Shown here piece by piece: positions 13,815-25,133 of a stretch of DNA of 64,000 bases; the stretch's first letter is position 1, and the number at the start of each line of letters is the position of its first letter. The stretch comes from Nonomuraea sp. SBT364 (GTDB lineage: Bacteria; Actinomycetota; Actinomycetes; Streptosporangiales; Streptosporangiaceae), in the NCBI RefSeq assembly GCF_001083785.1, contig NZ_LAVL01000015.1, positions 39,261 through 103,260 on the forward strand, in the 5' to 3' direction. The notes beneath the pieces were generated by a model that did not search any database, was not told the DNA's origin, and was given only the letters and a program-made list of their open reading frames with translations. Position numbers and translations under genes: made by a program.

Positions 13815-14720
13815 CTACGCGAGGTTGTGCCGCGGCGCGGCGGGCGGCCGCCAGCCCAGCATGGCCTCGGTCATCCGCACGGCCGCAACCGTGGCCGGCA
13901 CGTCGTGCACCCGGACGATCCGCGCCCCGCGCAGGATCGCCATCACGTTGGCGGCGATGGTGCCCTCGGTCCGCTCCCCCTGCGGGCGGGCGATGCTCTC
14001 CCCGATGAAGTCCTTGTTGGACAGCGCCACCAGCAGCGGGTATCCGACGGCGGCGACCTCGTCCAGCCGCCGCATCAGCTCCAGGGAGTGATAGGTGTTC
14101 TTGTTGAGGTCATGGCCGGGGTCGATGACGATCCGGTCCGGGGCGATGCCCGCCGCCAGCGCGGCCTCCACCCGCTCCCGCAGATAACTGGTGACCTCGG
14201 TGACGATGTCGGCGTAGTCGGGCCGGAACACCCGGCGCCCCGGCCCGCCGAGGCTGTGGGTGACGACCACGGTGGCGCCCGTGCGGGCGGCCACCTCGGC
14301 GATGCCCGGCTCACGCAGCCCGTTGGTGTCGTTGATCACGTCGGCGCCGGCCGCCATGGCCGCCTCGGCGACGGCCGCGCGGTGGGTGTCGACGCTGATC
14401 ACCGCGTCGGTGACGCGCCGCACCTCGGAGATCACCGGGATCACGCGCTCGATCTCCTCGGCCACGCCGATCTCGGCCTGGGCGGCGCTGAAGGCGAACC
14501 CGCCGATGTCGATCCAGTCGGCGCCCTCGTCGACGGCCCGCCTGGCCGCCTCGACGGCCCGATCGAGGGCGAAGGTCCGGCCCTGGTCGTGGAAGGAGTT
14601 GGGGGTCCGGTTGACGATCGCCATGATCGCCACCTGCCGCCGGAAGTCGAACTCGCGCCGCCCGATCCGCCGCACGGGGTGCGACATCTCGGCTGGGGCA
14701 GTGCCCACTCCACCGGTCAC
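13815..14720 (-). CDS. folP2: Dihydropteroate synthase homologue, FolP2-like
   Basis: 301 aa TIM-barrel protein of the pterin-binding family. Conserved parts: IMAIVNRTPNSF, VISVDTH, INDTNGL, IDPGHDLNKN and RVHDV. The loop that normally reads DIGGESTRPG instead reads DIGGFAFSAAQ, and the SRKSF region reads SNKDF, so key substrate-loop residues are absent. Mycobacterial FolP2, a paralogue reported to lack DHPS activity, is the closest concept; folate synthesis by this protein is therefore doubtful. The start is GTG 14720, with AAGGGG upstream. An ATG at 14687 is an alternative. Confidence 0.75.
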   Translation of the reverse strand: MTGGVGTAPAEMSHPVRRIGRREFDFRRQVAIMAIVNRTPNSFHDQGRTFALDRAVEAARRAVDEGADWIDIGGFAFSAAQAEIGVAEEIERVIPVISEVRRVTDAVISVDTHRAAVAEAAMAAGADVINDTNGLREPGIAEVAARTGATVVVTHSLGGPGRRVFRPDYADIVTEVTSYLRERVEAALAAGIAPDRIVIDPGHDLNKNTYHSLELMRRLDEVAAVGYPLLVALSNKDFIGESIARPQGERTEGTIAANVMAILRGARIVRVHDVPATVAAVRMTEAMLGWRPPAAPRHNLA

Positions 14721-14792
14721 GACACCATCCCCTTACAGCTCGGCCACCTGCTTGGCAGCCTACCCGCCGGGGGTGCCGGGGTCCCGGCCGTG

Positions 14793-15254
14793 TCAGGCGG
14801 TGAAGCGCACGCGGCAGTGGCCGGCGGCGACGCGGATCCGCTTCATCGGCGACCCGGGCCGGCACGGCCGTCCGGGCAGGCGCATGGCCAGCTCGACGGT
14901 GGTGCCGGCGGGGCCGGTGTGGAAGTCGACGTCGTCGCAGAGACGCTTGATCAGGAAGATGCCGCGGCCGGTGGACGCCGTCTCGGGCGGCTTGCGGCCC
15001 TCGGTGTAGCGGTGCGGGATGCCCGAACCGTGGTCGGCGGTCTCGGCGCGCAGGACGCCGTCGGCCGTCCACAGCCTGAGCGTGCCGTGTCCTCCCGCGT
15101 GCGTCACGACGTTGATGACGCTCTCGTGGACGGCGAGGACGAAGTCCTCCAGTCTCGGACCGGCCAGGCCGCACCCTGACGCGTGCCGGGCGACCGCTTG
15201 CCGGATACCGGTGACCTCCCGGCGGGTGATGGGCTGAGTCATGAGCGTGCGCAT
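14793..15254 (-). CDS. RsbW-like anti-sigma factor / HATPase
   Basis: 153 aa with a GHKL ATPase core of the serine-kinase anti-sigma type: N-box HESVINVVTHAG, G1 box ADHGSGIP and G2 region GRGIFLIKRL. Such proteins bind SigB-like sigma factors and phosphorylate STAS antagonists. The C-terminal tail (about 125-153) is basic and carries two cysteines (one in RPCRPG). No sigma factor or antagonist is adjacent; a STAS protein lies 10 kb away at 25134-25472. ATG 15254 is chosen for the GAGGAAA upstream; ATGs at 15284 and 15242 are alternatives. Confidence 0.8.
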   Translation of the reverse strand: MRTLMTQPITRREVTGIRQAVARHASGCGLAGPRLEDFVLAVHESVINVVTHAGGHGTLRLWTADGVLRAETADHGSGIPHRYTEGRKPPETASTGRGIFLIKRLCDDVDFHTGPAGTTVELAMRLPGRPCRPGSPMKRIRVAAGHCRVRFTA

Positions 15255-15339
15255 GGCAGCTTTCCTCGCGATGTTCCTCGTCATCGGCGGGCCGCTTTCC
15301 GGACCTCACGGACTCCCCCACTGCCCTGACTGGCGGCCT

Positions 15340-16392
15340 TCACACCCGAGACCGGCCGCCCATCCCGGTGGCGAACTCGCGCAGCCGGCGCGTCCCGCTG
15401 TCGGGGGCGAGCGGCGGGGTGTCCATGCCCGCGCCGTCGTGCACGCCTTCCAGCAGCGCCTTGATCGCGTCGGGCGCCGAATGCCGGGGCGTCCAGCCGA
15501 GCACGTGCCGGGCGCGGTCCACGTTCATGAGCGGGATCCGCAACGCCAGCTCCAGCAGGCCGGGCGCGGCCGGGATGAGCCGCAGGTGCCAGCCGGCGGC
15601 GACGGCGGCCCGCGCGACCCCGGTCGGCACCGGCACGGTCCTGGTGCCGAGCAGCTCGGCAAGCGCGCCGGGGTCGAGCACCGGTTCCGCGGCGAGGTTG
15701 AAGGGGCCGGTGACGGGCTTGGTGACGGCCAGGCGGTAGGCCTCGGCGGCGTCCTCGGCGTGCAGGATCTGGAGCTTGAGCCCGGGGATGTCGGGCACGA
15801 ACGGGATCCGGCCCGGCTTGACGAGCCTGCGCGGCAGCAGCGGCCCGGCGAACAGCCTGCGCTGCTCGGTGGCCGCAGGCCGCTGGAAGATGAAGCCCGG
15901 CCGCATCCGCACCACCCGAACGCCCGGGTTGTCATGCTCGAACACGTCGAGCATCCGCTCCACGTAGGCCTTCTCGCGCCCGTACGCCGCCCCCGGGTAG
16001 CCGTGCGTGGGCCACGTCTCGTCGACCGGCACCTCCTTCGGGCCGGGCGAGTACGCGCCCACGGAGGAGGCGTGCACCAGCGCGGGCACGCCCGCCTGGG
16101 CGACCGCCTGGAAGACCCGCACGCTGCCGAGCACGTTGGCCCGCCAGGTGACCGTGGCGTCGCGGGTCGGCTGGAAGAGCCAGGCCAGGTGCACGACCGC
16201 CGCGGCGCCGTCGAAGATCTGCGCGAGATCGCTGGTGACGACGTCAGCCTTGACCCACTCGGTGCGGCCGGGCCGCCAGCCGGGCAGCCTGCGGGCGACG
16301 CCGACGATGGACGTCACGCTCTCGTCGGCTTCCAGGGCCCGGATCACGCTCGTGCCGACGTTGCCCGTCGCACCAACCACGACCACTCTCAT
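15340..16392 (-). CDS. NAD-dependent epimerase/dehydratase family (extended SDR)
   Basis: 350 aa Rossmann protein beginning with the dinucleotide motif GATGNVG at about residues 7-13, and with the SDR catalytic pair in YGREK. The C-terminal part includes the typical substrate-lid region (LGWTPRHSAPDAIKALLEG). The substrate cannot be told from sequence. It follows the zinc alcohol dehydrogenase by 42 bases on the same strand and is likely in its operon. ATG 16392 is chosen since the Rossmann motif starts right after it. Confidence 0.85.
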   Translation of the reverse strand: MRVVVVGATGNVGTSVIRALEADESVTSIVGVARRLPGWRPGRTEWVKADVVTSDLAQIFDGAAAVVHLAWLFQPTRDATVTWRANVLGSVRVFQAVAQAGVPALVHASSVGAYSPGPKEVPVDETWPTHGYPGAAYGREKAYVERMLDVFEHDNPGVRVVRMRPGFIFQRPAATEQRRLFAGPLLPRRLVKPGRIPFVPDIPGLKLQILHAEDAAEAYRLAVTKPVTGPFNLAAEPVLDPGALAELLGTRTVPVPTGVARAAVAAGWHLRLIPAAPGLLELALRIPLMNVDRARHVLGWTPRHSAPDAIKALLEGVHDGAGMDTPPLAPDSGTRRLREFATGMGGRSRV

Positions 16393-16434
16393 GGCGCACC
16401 CGCTGCCCCGGCCGACCGGCACGAAACCAGCAGG

Positions 16435-17616
16435 TCAGGGTTCGATCAGGATCTTGATCGCGCCGTCCCGCTTCTTCTGGAACGTCTCGTACGCCTCCGG
16501 GGCCCGCTCCAGCGGCACCCGGTGCGTGGCCAGGTCCATCACGCCGAGCGGATCGGCGTCGTCGGTGACCAGCGGCATCAGCGCGCCGACCCACCGCCTG
16601 ACGTGCGCCTGGCCCATCCGCAGCGAGATGCCCTTGTCGAACATGCGCAGCATCGGCATCGGGTCGGCCATGCCGCCGTAGACGCCGATCACGGAGATGA
16701 CGCCGCCGCGCCGCACGGTGTCGATGGCCTGGTTGAGCGCGGCCAGGCGGTCCACGCCGGCGTGGCTCATGAGCTGCGCGGCCAGCGCGTCGGGCAGCGC
16801 GCCCGTCATGGTCTGGGCCAGCTTGGCGGCGGGCGAGCCGTGCGCCTCCATGCCGACCGCGTCGATCACGGAGTCGGTGCCACGCCCGGAGGTGAGCTCC
16901 CTGACCGCCTCCGGCACGTCCGTGGTCTCGCTCGCGTCGACGACCTCGACGCCGTGGCGGCGGGCCATCGCCAGCCGCTCCGGCACGCCGTCGACGCCGA
17001 TCACGCGGTGGCCGAGATGGCGGGCGATGCGGGCGCACATCTGGCCGATCGGGCCGAGCCCGAAGACCGTGAGGCTGCCCCGCTCGGGCAGGTGCGCGTA
17101 CCGGACCGCCTGCCAGGCGGTGGGCAGCACGTCCGACAGGTAGACGAACCGCTCGTCGGGCGGCCCCTTCGGCACCTTGATCGGGCCGAACTGGGCCTGC
17201 GGCACCCGCAGGTACTCGGCCTGGCCGCCCGGCACCTGGCCGTACAGCTTGGTGTAGCCGAACAGCGCGGCGCCCATGCCGTGCTCGCGGACCTGGGTGG
17301 TCTCGCACTGGGCGTACAGCTCCAGGTCGCACATCCGGCAGTGGCCGCAGGCGATGTTGAACGGCACCACCACCCGGTCGCCCGGTTTGAGCGTGGTGAC
17401 CTGCGGGCCGACCGCCTCGACGATCCCCATCGGCTCGTGCCCGAGGATGTCGCCCGCGCTCATGAACGGCCCGAGGACCTCGTACAGGTGCAGGTCAGAG
17501 CCGCACAGGCCGGTCGTGGTGACCTTGATGACGGCGTCGTTCGGCTCCTTGATCTGCGGGTCGGGGACTTCCTCGACCCGCACGTCGCGCTTGCCGTGCC
17601 AGGTGACGGCCTTCAT
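16435..17616 (-). CDS. Zinc-dependent alcohol dehydrogenase (MDR family)
   Basis: 393 aa. The catalytic zinc site includes GLCGSD and GHEPMG. The structural zinc site is CGHCRMCDLELYAQC. The nucleotide fold is GLGPIGQM. The insertions match the glutathione-independent formaldehyde dehydrogenase-like or threonine dehydrogenase-like group, with an extra segment around AQLMSHAGVDRL. NAD(P)-linked oxidation of an alcohol or aldehyde adduct is expected. ATG 17616 is preceded by AAGGAG. It is divergent from the polyprenyl synthase gene. Confidence 0.88.
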   Translation of the reverse strand: MKAVTWHGKRDVRVEEVPDPQIKEPNDAVIKVTTTGLCGSDLHLYEVLGPFMSAGDILGHEPMGIVEAVGPQVTTLKPGDRVVVPFNIACGHCRMCDLELYAQCETTQVREHGMGAALFGYTKLYGQVPGGQAEYLRVPQAQFGPIKVPKGPPDERFVYLSDVLPTAWQAVRYAHLPERGSLTVFGLGPIGQMCARIARHLGHRVIGVDGVPERLAMARRHGVEVVDASETTDVPEAVRELTSGRGTDSVIDAVGMEAHGSPAAKLAQTMTGALPDALAAQLMSHAGVDRLAALNQAIDTVRRGGVISVIGVYGGMADPMPMLRMFDKGISLRMGQAHVRRWVGALMPLVTDDADPLGVMDLATHRVPLERAPEAYETFQKKRDGAIKILIEP

Positions 17617-17798
17617 GGCAACTCCTTCACGATGGTGGCGGCCGCCCCCCGGCCACCTGGGCTGCCGCATACCCTCACATCTCCCCCCTAGACCGCACCG
17701 CGCGAATCGGCCCCGGGTGTCATGACAAACCCACGGACCAGGCGTTCTTCGTTCGGAAAAAACTCGGTCGGGTCAACCGGCTTTACACCCTCCGTATT

Positions 17799-17809
17799 CG
17801 GTGAGTAAC
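17799..17809 (+). promoter_or_regulatory. 11-base motif CGGTGAGTAAC before polyprenyl synthase
   Basis: CGGTGAGTAAC lies 38 bases before the polyprenyl synthase ATG. Its exact reverse complement lies at 18941-18951 before the first encapsulin gene. This suggests a common regulator or promoter element for the terpene compartment genes. No known consensus was matched with confidence. Confidence 0.4.
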
Positions 17810-17846
17810 TACTGGTAGTGAACGGTGGACAGAAGGAGCCCGGCTG

Positions 17847-18896
17847 ATGACGGTGAGCTTCACCCCCAACCTGCTGGGGCCGCGGATCGACGACCGCCTG
17901 ATCGGTTTCCTCGACGAGTGGCGAGCGCCCGTCTCGGATCCGGACGTGGTCGCGGCCTACAGGTTGCTCGTCGAGTTCATCCTGGGCGGTGGCAAGCGCA
18001 TCCGGCCGCAGTTGTGCTACTGGGGGTGGCGAGGAGCGGGCGGCCCCGACTGCGCGGAGATCATCAGCGCGGCGGCCGCCCTTGAGCTGTGCCACGCCGG
18101 CCTGCTCATCCACGACGACATCATGGACGGCAGCGATCTGCGCCGCGGCCAGGCCACCGTGCACCGCAGCCTGGCCCGGCTGCACTCCGGGCCGGGCGCC
18201 GAGGCGTTCGGGCGGGCGGGCGGCATCCTGCTCGGCACGCTGAGCCTGGCCTGGTCCGACACGCTGCTGTCGTCCTGCGGGGTCGACCCGGCGCGACTGC
18301 GGGCGGCCCACCATGTGTTCGACGCGATGCGCACCGAGGTCATCAGCGGCCAATACCTGGACATCCTCGCCCAGCTCCGGGCCGGCGTCAGCGTCGAGCA
18401 GGCGCTGACCACGATCCGCTACAAGACGGCCAAGTACACTGTGGAGCGCCCGCTGCAGATCGGCGGCGCGCTGGCCGGGGCGGACCCCGAGTTGCTGCAG
18501 GCATACTCGGCGTTCGGGCTGCCGCTGGGCGAGGCGTTCCAGCTGCGCGACGACGTGCTCGGCATGTTCGGCTCGTCGGATGACACCGGTAAGTCCGCGC
18601 TCGACGACCTGCGCGAGGGCAAGCAGACCGTGCTGTTCGCGCACGCGGTGCAGCGCGCCACGCCCGCGCAGCTCGCCTATCTGCGCGCCTGGCACGGCAA
18701 TCCCGACCTGACCGAGGAGCACGCCGAAGAGGTGCGCCAGATCCTGACGGACACCGGCGCGCTCGCCGAGGTCGAGTCGATGATCGACGAGCGCGTCCGG
18801 ACGGCGGTTCGCGTGCTCGACGCCACGCCGATCGGGTCCGAGGCCCGCGTCGCGCTCACCGTCCTGGCCGCCGAGCTGGCGCATCGCGACAGCTGA
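17847..18896 (+). CDS. Polyprenyl diphosphate synthase (FPP/GGPP type)
   Basis: 349 aa trans-prenyltransferase fold. The first Asp-rich motif is LLIHDDIMD followed by RRGQATVHR; the second is FQLRDDVLGMFG; the GGGKRIRP motif that binds IPP is near residue 50. It condenses IPP with allylic diphosphates. The residues just before the first Asp motif are small, so the product could be GGPP rather than FPP; chain length is not settled by sequence. [11 protein letters not shown] precedes ATG 17847. It lies 109 bases upstream of the encapsulin gene on the same strand and would supply or be cargo for the terpene cyclase in this cluster. Confidence 0.9.
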   Translation: MTVSFTPNLLGPRIDDRLIGFLDEWRAPVSDPDVVAAYRLLVEFILGGGKRIRPQLCYWGWRGAGGPDCAEIISAAAALELCHAGLLIHDDIMDGSDLRRGQATVHRSLARLHSGPGAEAFGRAGGILLGTLSLAWSDTLLSSCGVDPARLRAAHHVFDAMRTEVISGQYLDILAQLRAGVSVEQALTTIRYKTAKYTVERPLQIGGALAGADPELLQAYSAFGLPLGEAFQLRDDVLGMFGSSDDTGKSALDDLREGKQTVLFAHAVQRATPAQLAYLRAWHGNPDLTEEHAEEVRQILTDTGALAEVESMIDERVRTAVRVLDATPIGSEARVALTVLAAELAHRDS

Positions 18897-18940
18897 CCGG
18901 CGCTCCGGGCACGGCGGGCGCTTCTTGCTGCCCGGCCACG

Positions 18941-18951
18941 GTTACTCACCG
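18941..18951 (-). promoter_or_regulatory. Inverted copy of the CGGTGAGTAAC motif before encapsulin 1
   Basis: GTTACTCACCG on the + strand, 55 bases before the first encapsulin ATG. It is extended here to GTTAC-TCACC-GTAAC, a short inverted repeat. It is the exact reverse complement of 17799-17809. Confidence 0.4.
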
Positions 18952-19005
18952 TAACTGAACTTTCCTCTCCGTAAGGTCCGACATTCTCCTGATTGGTGGT
19001 GCACG

Positions 19006-20412
19006 ATGACAGAAACGACAGAATCGACCGCTCCCGGCAACGGGCATCAGCTCAGCCTCAGCACCGACGCCGCACGCAATCTGGCCACGACCACCAAGAC
19101 CGCCCCGCAGATGCAGGAGATCACCTCCCGCTGGCTGCTCAAGCTGCTGCCATGGGTGCAGACCTCGGGTGGCGTCTACCGGGTCAACCGGCGGCTGACC
19201 TACACGCTGGGCGACGGCCGGATCACCTTCAGCACCACCGGCTCCGAGGTCCGGGTCGTGCCCGCCGAGCTGTGCGAACTGCCCATGCTGCGCGGCTACG
19301 GCGACATCGAGGTCCTCGAAGCCCTCGCCTACCGCTTCGCCCAGCGCGAGGTGGAGCCCGGCGAGGAGATCGTGCGCGAGGACGAGCCGATCGACCAGCT
19401 CGTGCTGATCGCGCACGGCCGGGTCGGCAAGGAGGGCCAGGGCGCCTACGGCGACACGCAGAACCTGGGCGTGCTCGCCGACGGCGACTACCTCGGCGAG
19501 CAGTTGCTGGCGGGCGGCGGGCAGTGGGAGTTCACGGCGAAGGCGAAGACCGCCACCACCCTGCTGACGCTCTCCCGCGAGGACTTCCAGCAGCTCCTGG
19601 ACCGCTCGCCGAGCCTGCGCGAGCACCTTGAGGCGAGGCAGGCGGCCAACGACCGGGCCAGCAACGACTATGGTGAGGCCGCGATCGACATGTCGTCCGG
19701 GCACAGCGGCGAGCCCGTGCTGCCGGGCACGTTCGTCGACTACGAGCTGAGCCCGCGCGAATACGAGCTGAGCGTCGCCCAGACGGTCCTGCGCGTGCAC
19801 AGCCGGGTCTCCGACCTCTACAACCAGCCGATGAACCAGCTCGACCAGCAGCTCAGGCTCACCGTCGAGGCGCTGCGCGAGCGCCAGGAGGACGAGCTGG
19901 TCAACAACCGCGACTTCGGCCTGCTGCACAACGCCGACTTCAGCCAGCGGGTGCGCACCCGCACCGGCCCGCCCACCCCTGACGACATGGACGACCTGCT
20001 GTCGAAGGTGTGGAAGGACCCGGCGTTCTTCCTGGCCCACCCGCAGACCATCGCCGCCTTCGGCAGGGAGTGCAGCAAGCGCGGCCTCTACCCGCAGTCG
20101 AGCGAGGTCAGCGGGCACCGGGTGCCGGCCTGGCGGGGCGTGCCGATCTTCCCGTGCAACAAGATCCCGGTGTCGGGCCGGCGCACCAGTTCCGTGCTGC
20201 TCATGCGGACCGGTCAGGAGAGCCAGGGCGTGGTCGGCCTGCACCAGACCGGCATCCCGGACGAGTACCAGCCGAGCCTGTCGGTCAGGTTCATGAACAT
20301 CAATGAGAAGGCCGTCGTGTCCTACCTGGTCAGCGCCTACTACTCGGCCGCCGTCCTGGTGCCCGACGCGCTGGCCGTGCTGGAGGACGTCGAGATCGGG
20401 CGCGAGGACTAA
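19006..20412 (+). CDS. Family 2B encapsulin-like shell protein 1 with inserted cNMP-like domain
   Basis: 468 aa, closely related to EshA-type proteins now classed as family 2B encapsulins. An HK97-like shell fold is split by an insert at about 95-215 resembling a cyclic-nucleotide-binding domain. Shell segments are visible as [19 protein letters not shown] near the N-terminus and, after the insert, [46 protein letters not shown] and [14 protein letters not shown], then the C-terminal [12 protein letters not shown]. The insert's phosphate-binding loop lacks the canonical PRxA arginine, so cNMP binding is uncertain. It is followed 27 bases later by a second shell gene and then by geosmin synthase. 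Confidence 0.88.
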   Translation: MTETTESTAPGNGHQLSLSTDAARNLATTTKTAPQMQEITSRWLLKLLPWVQTSGGVYRVNRRLTYTLGDGRITFSTTGSEVRVVPAELCELPMLRGYGDIEVLEALAYRFAQREVEPGEEIVREDEPIDQLVLIAHGRVGKEGQGAYGDTQNLGVLADGDYLGEQLLAGGGQWEFTAKAKTATTLLTLSREDFQQLLDRSPSLREHLEARQAANDRASNDYGEAAIDMSSGHSGEPVLPGTFVDYELSPREYELSVAQTVLRVHSRVSDLYNQPMNQLDQQLRLTVEALRERQEDELVNNRDFGLLHNADFSQRVRTRTGPPTPDDMDDLLSKVWKDPAFFLAHPQTIAAFGRECSKRGLYPQSSEVSGHRVPAWRGVPIFPCNKIPVSGRRTSSVLLMRTGQESQGVVGLHQTGIPDEYQPSLSVRFMNINEKAVVSYLVSAYYSAAVLVPDALAVLEDVEIGRED

Positions 20413-20439
20413 CAGAACGTTTCCGGCCAGGGATTGGTG

Positions 20440-21813
20440 GTGTTTCGGTTGACGGAGTTGGACGCCCGGCTGAGCCTGGACACGGCGGCGGCGCGCAAGC
20501 TCGCCACGACGTCCAAGACGGCTCCGCACATGCGGGAGATCTCCCCGCGCTGGCTGCTACGCGCGCTCCCCTGGGTGGAGCTCGCGGCCGGCGCGTACCG
20601 GGTGAACCGCCGCCTCACCTACGAGGCGGGCGGCGGCCGGGTGGCCTTCTCCCATACGGGGACGCGGCTGCGGGTGGTGCCGCCGAGCCTGACCGAGCTG
20701 CCCTTCCTGCACGCGTACGAGGACCGTGCCGTGCTGGAGTCCCTGGCCGGGATGTTCGAGCAGCGCGAGTACGAGCGCGGCGAGGTGATCGCGCGGGAGG
20801 GATCGCCGCAGAACGAGCTGATCCTGCTCGCGCACGGCAAGATCGCCAAGCTGTGCATGAGCACGTACGGCAACAGCGTCGCGCGGGGCATGCTGTCGAC
20901 CGGTGACCACGCCGGCAGCCGTGCGGGCAGCAGAACGACGCCGTGGGAGGTCACGCTGGCGGCTCGCACCGCCTGCACCGTGCTGGCCCTGCCCTGGCAG
21001 GCGCTGGACGACCTGGCCGGGCGCCGGCCGTCGCTGGGCGAGCACCTCGCGCGGCGACCGGCCGGGCCGGCCAACAAGTACGGCGAGGCCGCGATCGACG
21101 TGCTGTCCGGGCATCGCGGCGAGCCCGTGCTGCCGGGCACGTTCGTCGACTACGACCCGGGCCCCCGGGAGTACGAGCTGAGCGCCTCCCAGGCCGTGCT
21201 CCGGGTCCACAGCCGGGTCGCGGACCTGTTCAGCGACCCGATGGACCAGACCGAGGAGCAGCTCAGGCTGACGATCGAGGCGGTGCGCGAGGCGCAGGAG
21301 CGCGAGCTGGTCAACAACCCGGAGTTCGGGCTGCTGCACGCCGCCGCCCCGGGGCAGCGGCTGACCACCCGGACCGGCCCGCCCACTCCCGCCGACCTGG
21401 ACGACCTGCTCTGCCGCAGGCGCAAGACCCGCTACTTCCTGGCCAACCCGCTGGCCATCGCCGCGTTCGGCAGGCAGTGCAGCGCCGCCGGCGTCTACAT
21501 GGACAGCATCGTGCTCGACGGCAGCACGCTGGCCGCCTGGCGGGGGGTGCCGATCCTGCCCTGCGACAAGATCCCGGTCAGCCGGGCGGGCACCAGCTCG
21601 ATCCTGGCCTTCCGGACGGGCGAGGACGAGCAGGGGGTCGTCGGGCTGCACCAGACCGGCGTCCCCGACGAGTACCGGCCGGGCCTCAGCGTGAAGGTGA
21701 TGGGCATCGACGAGCACGGGATCACCACCTACCTCGTCAGCGCCTACTACTCGGCCGCGGTGCTCGTGCCGGACGCGCTGGGCCTGCTCGGCGACGTCGA
21801 GGTACACAGTTGA
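20440..21813 (+). CDS. Family 2B encapsulin-like shell protein 2
   Basis: 457 aa paralogue of shell protein 1, with the same layout (N-arm, inserted cNMP-like domain at about 85-200, HK97-type P and A domains) and shared blocks such as [24 protein letters not shown] and [12 protein letters not shown]. Its insert differs most: the loop around [12 protein letters not shown] diverges from copy 1. Start choice: AGGGA at 20429-20433 suits GTG 20440; TTG 20434 and GTG 20437 are in frame but too close. The gap to the geosmin synthase is 24 bases, so the three genes are an operon. Two shell genes suggest a mixed shell. Confidence 0.87.
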   Translation: MFRLTELDARLSLDTAAARKLATTSKTAPHMREISPRWLLRALPWVELAAGAYRVNRRLTYEAGGGRVAFSHTGTRLRVVPPSLTELPFLHAYEDRAVLESLAGMFEQREYERGEVIAREGSPQNELILLAHGKIAKLCMSTYGNSVARGMLSTGDHAGSRAGSRTTPWEVTLAARTACTVLALPWQALDDLAGRRPSLGEHLARRPAGPANKYGEAAIDVLSGHRGEPVLPGTFVDYDPGPREYELSASQAVLRVHSRVADLFSDPMDQTEEQLRLTIEAVREAQERELVNNPEFGLLHAAAPGQRLTTRTGPPTPADLDDLLCRRRKTRYFLANPLAIAAFGRQCSAAGVYMDSIVLDGSTLAAWRGVPILPCDKIPVSRAGTSSILAFRTGEDEQGVVGLHQTGVPDEYRPGLSVKVMGIDEHGITTYLVSAYYSAAVLVPDALGLLGDVEVHS

Positions 21814-21822
21814 TCCTCATGA

Positions 21823-23988
<2,166 letters not shown>

Positions 23989-24045
23989 TGCCTCTCCGAC
24001 GCCTGTCCACACCGATGAAACCGATATTCCGACTCGGTGGAGGTT

Positions 24046-24067
24046 GACCTCACGTTTGGTTGAGGTC
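24046..24067. promoter_or_regulatory. SoxR-type operator in a 19-base-spacer promoter
   Basis: GACCTCA-N8-TGAGGTC, perfect 7-base arms, with the CCTCA-N8-TGAGG core and spacing of known SoxR boxes. It sits between a -35 TTGACC (24044-24049) and a weak -10 CAGACT (24069-24074), 19 bases apart, as in MerR-family promoters. It precedes an MDR oxidoreductase, a gene type found in actinomycete SoxR regulons. No soxR gene is in the window. Confidence 0.65.
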
Positions 24068-24120
24068 GCAGACTGCTCTGCGAGGGCGCCGCGATGGTCG
24101 GCGCAGGAGGAGTGATGGTC

Positions 24121-25089
24121 ATGCGACAGGTATCGGTCAACCGATTCGGCGGTCCCGAGGCGCTGGAGGTGAACGAGGCACCGGATCCCTTCGCGGGTCC
24201 AGGGCAGGTCGTGGTGGGCATCTCCGTTGCCGACATCATCTTCCTCGACACACTGCTGCGCAGCGGCGCGGGCAAGGACTATTTCCCGCTCCGTCCGCCG
24301 TACGTGCCCGGACACGGGGGCACCGGGCACGTGATCGCGGTGGGCGAGGGCGTGGACCCCGGCTGGATGGGACGCCGCGTCGCCGTCGGAACGTCCGAGG
24401 GCGGCTATGCGGAGCAGATCGCGGTTGCCGCAGAGGAGCTGACAGCGGTGCCCGACGATCTGGGGCTTCCGGAGGCGGCGGCGCTCCTGCACGACGGCCC
24501 TACGGCGGTGAACATCATCGACGTCGCCTCGATCAACGAAGGAGACCAGGTTCTGGTCACCGCCGCCGCGGGCGGTACGGGCGCGCTGGTGGTGCAACTC
24601 GCGCGCGCGGCCGGAGCCCGCGTCGTCGCCGCGGCCCGCGGCGAGCGCAAGTTGAAGTTGGCCCGGGAGGTGGGCGCCGAGGAGGCGTTCGACTACACCG
24701 AGGCCGGTTGGATGGACAAAGTGCGGGCCGCGACCGGCGGCGACGGGGCGGACGTGGTCCTCGACGGCGCCGGCGGCCCGCTCGGCACCGAGGCGTTCGA
24801 GGCGGTGGCCCGCGGCGGCAGGTTCGTGAGCTACGGAACGTCCAACGGTTTCGCCCAGGTCGATCCGCACACGGCACAGGAGCGCGGGATACGGACGTTC
24901 AGCCTCATGGACCTGAACAGCCTGGCCGCGGGGAAGACGAAAGAGCTCGTCGAGAGGGCGCTGGCGCTCGCGGCCGAAGGGCGGATCCGGCCGGTCATCG
25001 GCCAGACCTTCCCGCTGGAGCAGGCCGCGGACGCCCACGCCGCCATCGCCGCGCGCAGCGCGCTCGGGAAGACGCTGCTGGTGGTCTGA
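24121..25089 (+). CDS. Zinc-less MDR oxidoreductase (quinone-reductase-like)
   Basis: 322 aa. Medium-chain dehydrogenase fold with the nucleotide motif AAAGGTGALVVQLA and no catalytic or structural zinc cysteines, as in quinone oxidoreductases (NADPH-dependent). The N-terminal VNRFGGPEALEV and C-terminal PLEQAADAHAAI blocks are typical. Starts at ATG 24121, 9 bases after AGGAGGA; ATG 24115 is also in frame. Its promoter carries a SoxR-type box, so induction by redox-cycling compounds is expected. Single-gene unit, convergent with the STAS gene. Confidence 0.85.
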   Translation: MRQVSVNRFGGPEALEVNEAPDPFAGPGQVVVGISVADIIFLDTLLRSGAGKDYFPLRPPYVPGHGGTGHVIAVGEGVDPGWMGRRVAVGTSEGGYAEQIAVAAEELTAVPDDLGLPEAAALLHDGPTAVNIIDVASINEGDQVLVTAAAGGTGALVVQLARAAGARVVAAARGERKLKLAREVGAEEAFDYTEAGWMDKVRAATGGDGADVVLDGAGGPLGTEAFEAVARGGRFVSYGTSNGFAQVDPHTAQERGIRTFSLMDLNSLAAGKTKELVERALALAAEGRIRPVIGQTFPLEQAADAHAAIAARSALGKTLLVV

Positions 25090-25133
25090 CCGCGGACCGC
25101 GAGAGCCTGCCGGCGCACGTTCCGGTCACAGCA

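Noticed and set aside
18930..19005. BldN-type promoter before encapsulin 1
   Set aside because: CGTAAC is present, but the expected -10 at the right spacing (CGTTGA-like) is not, so the call is not supportable.
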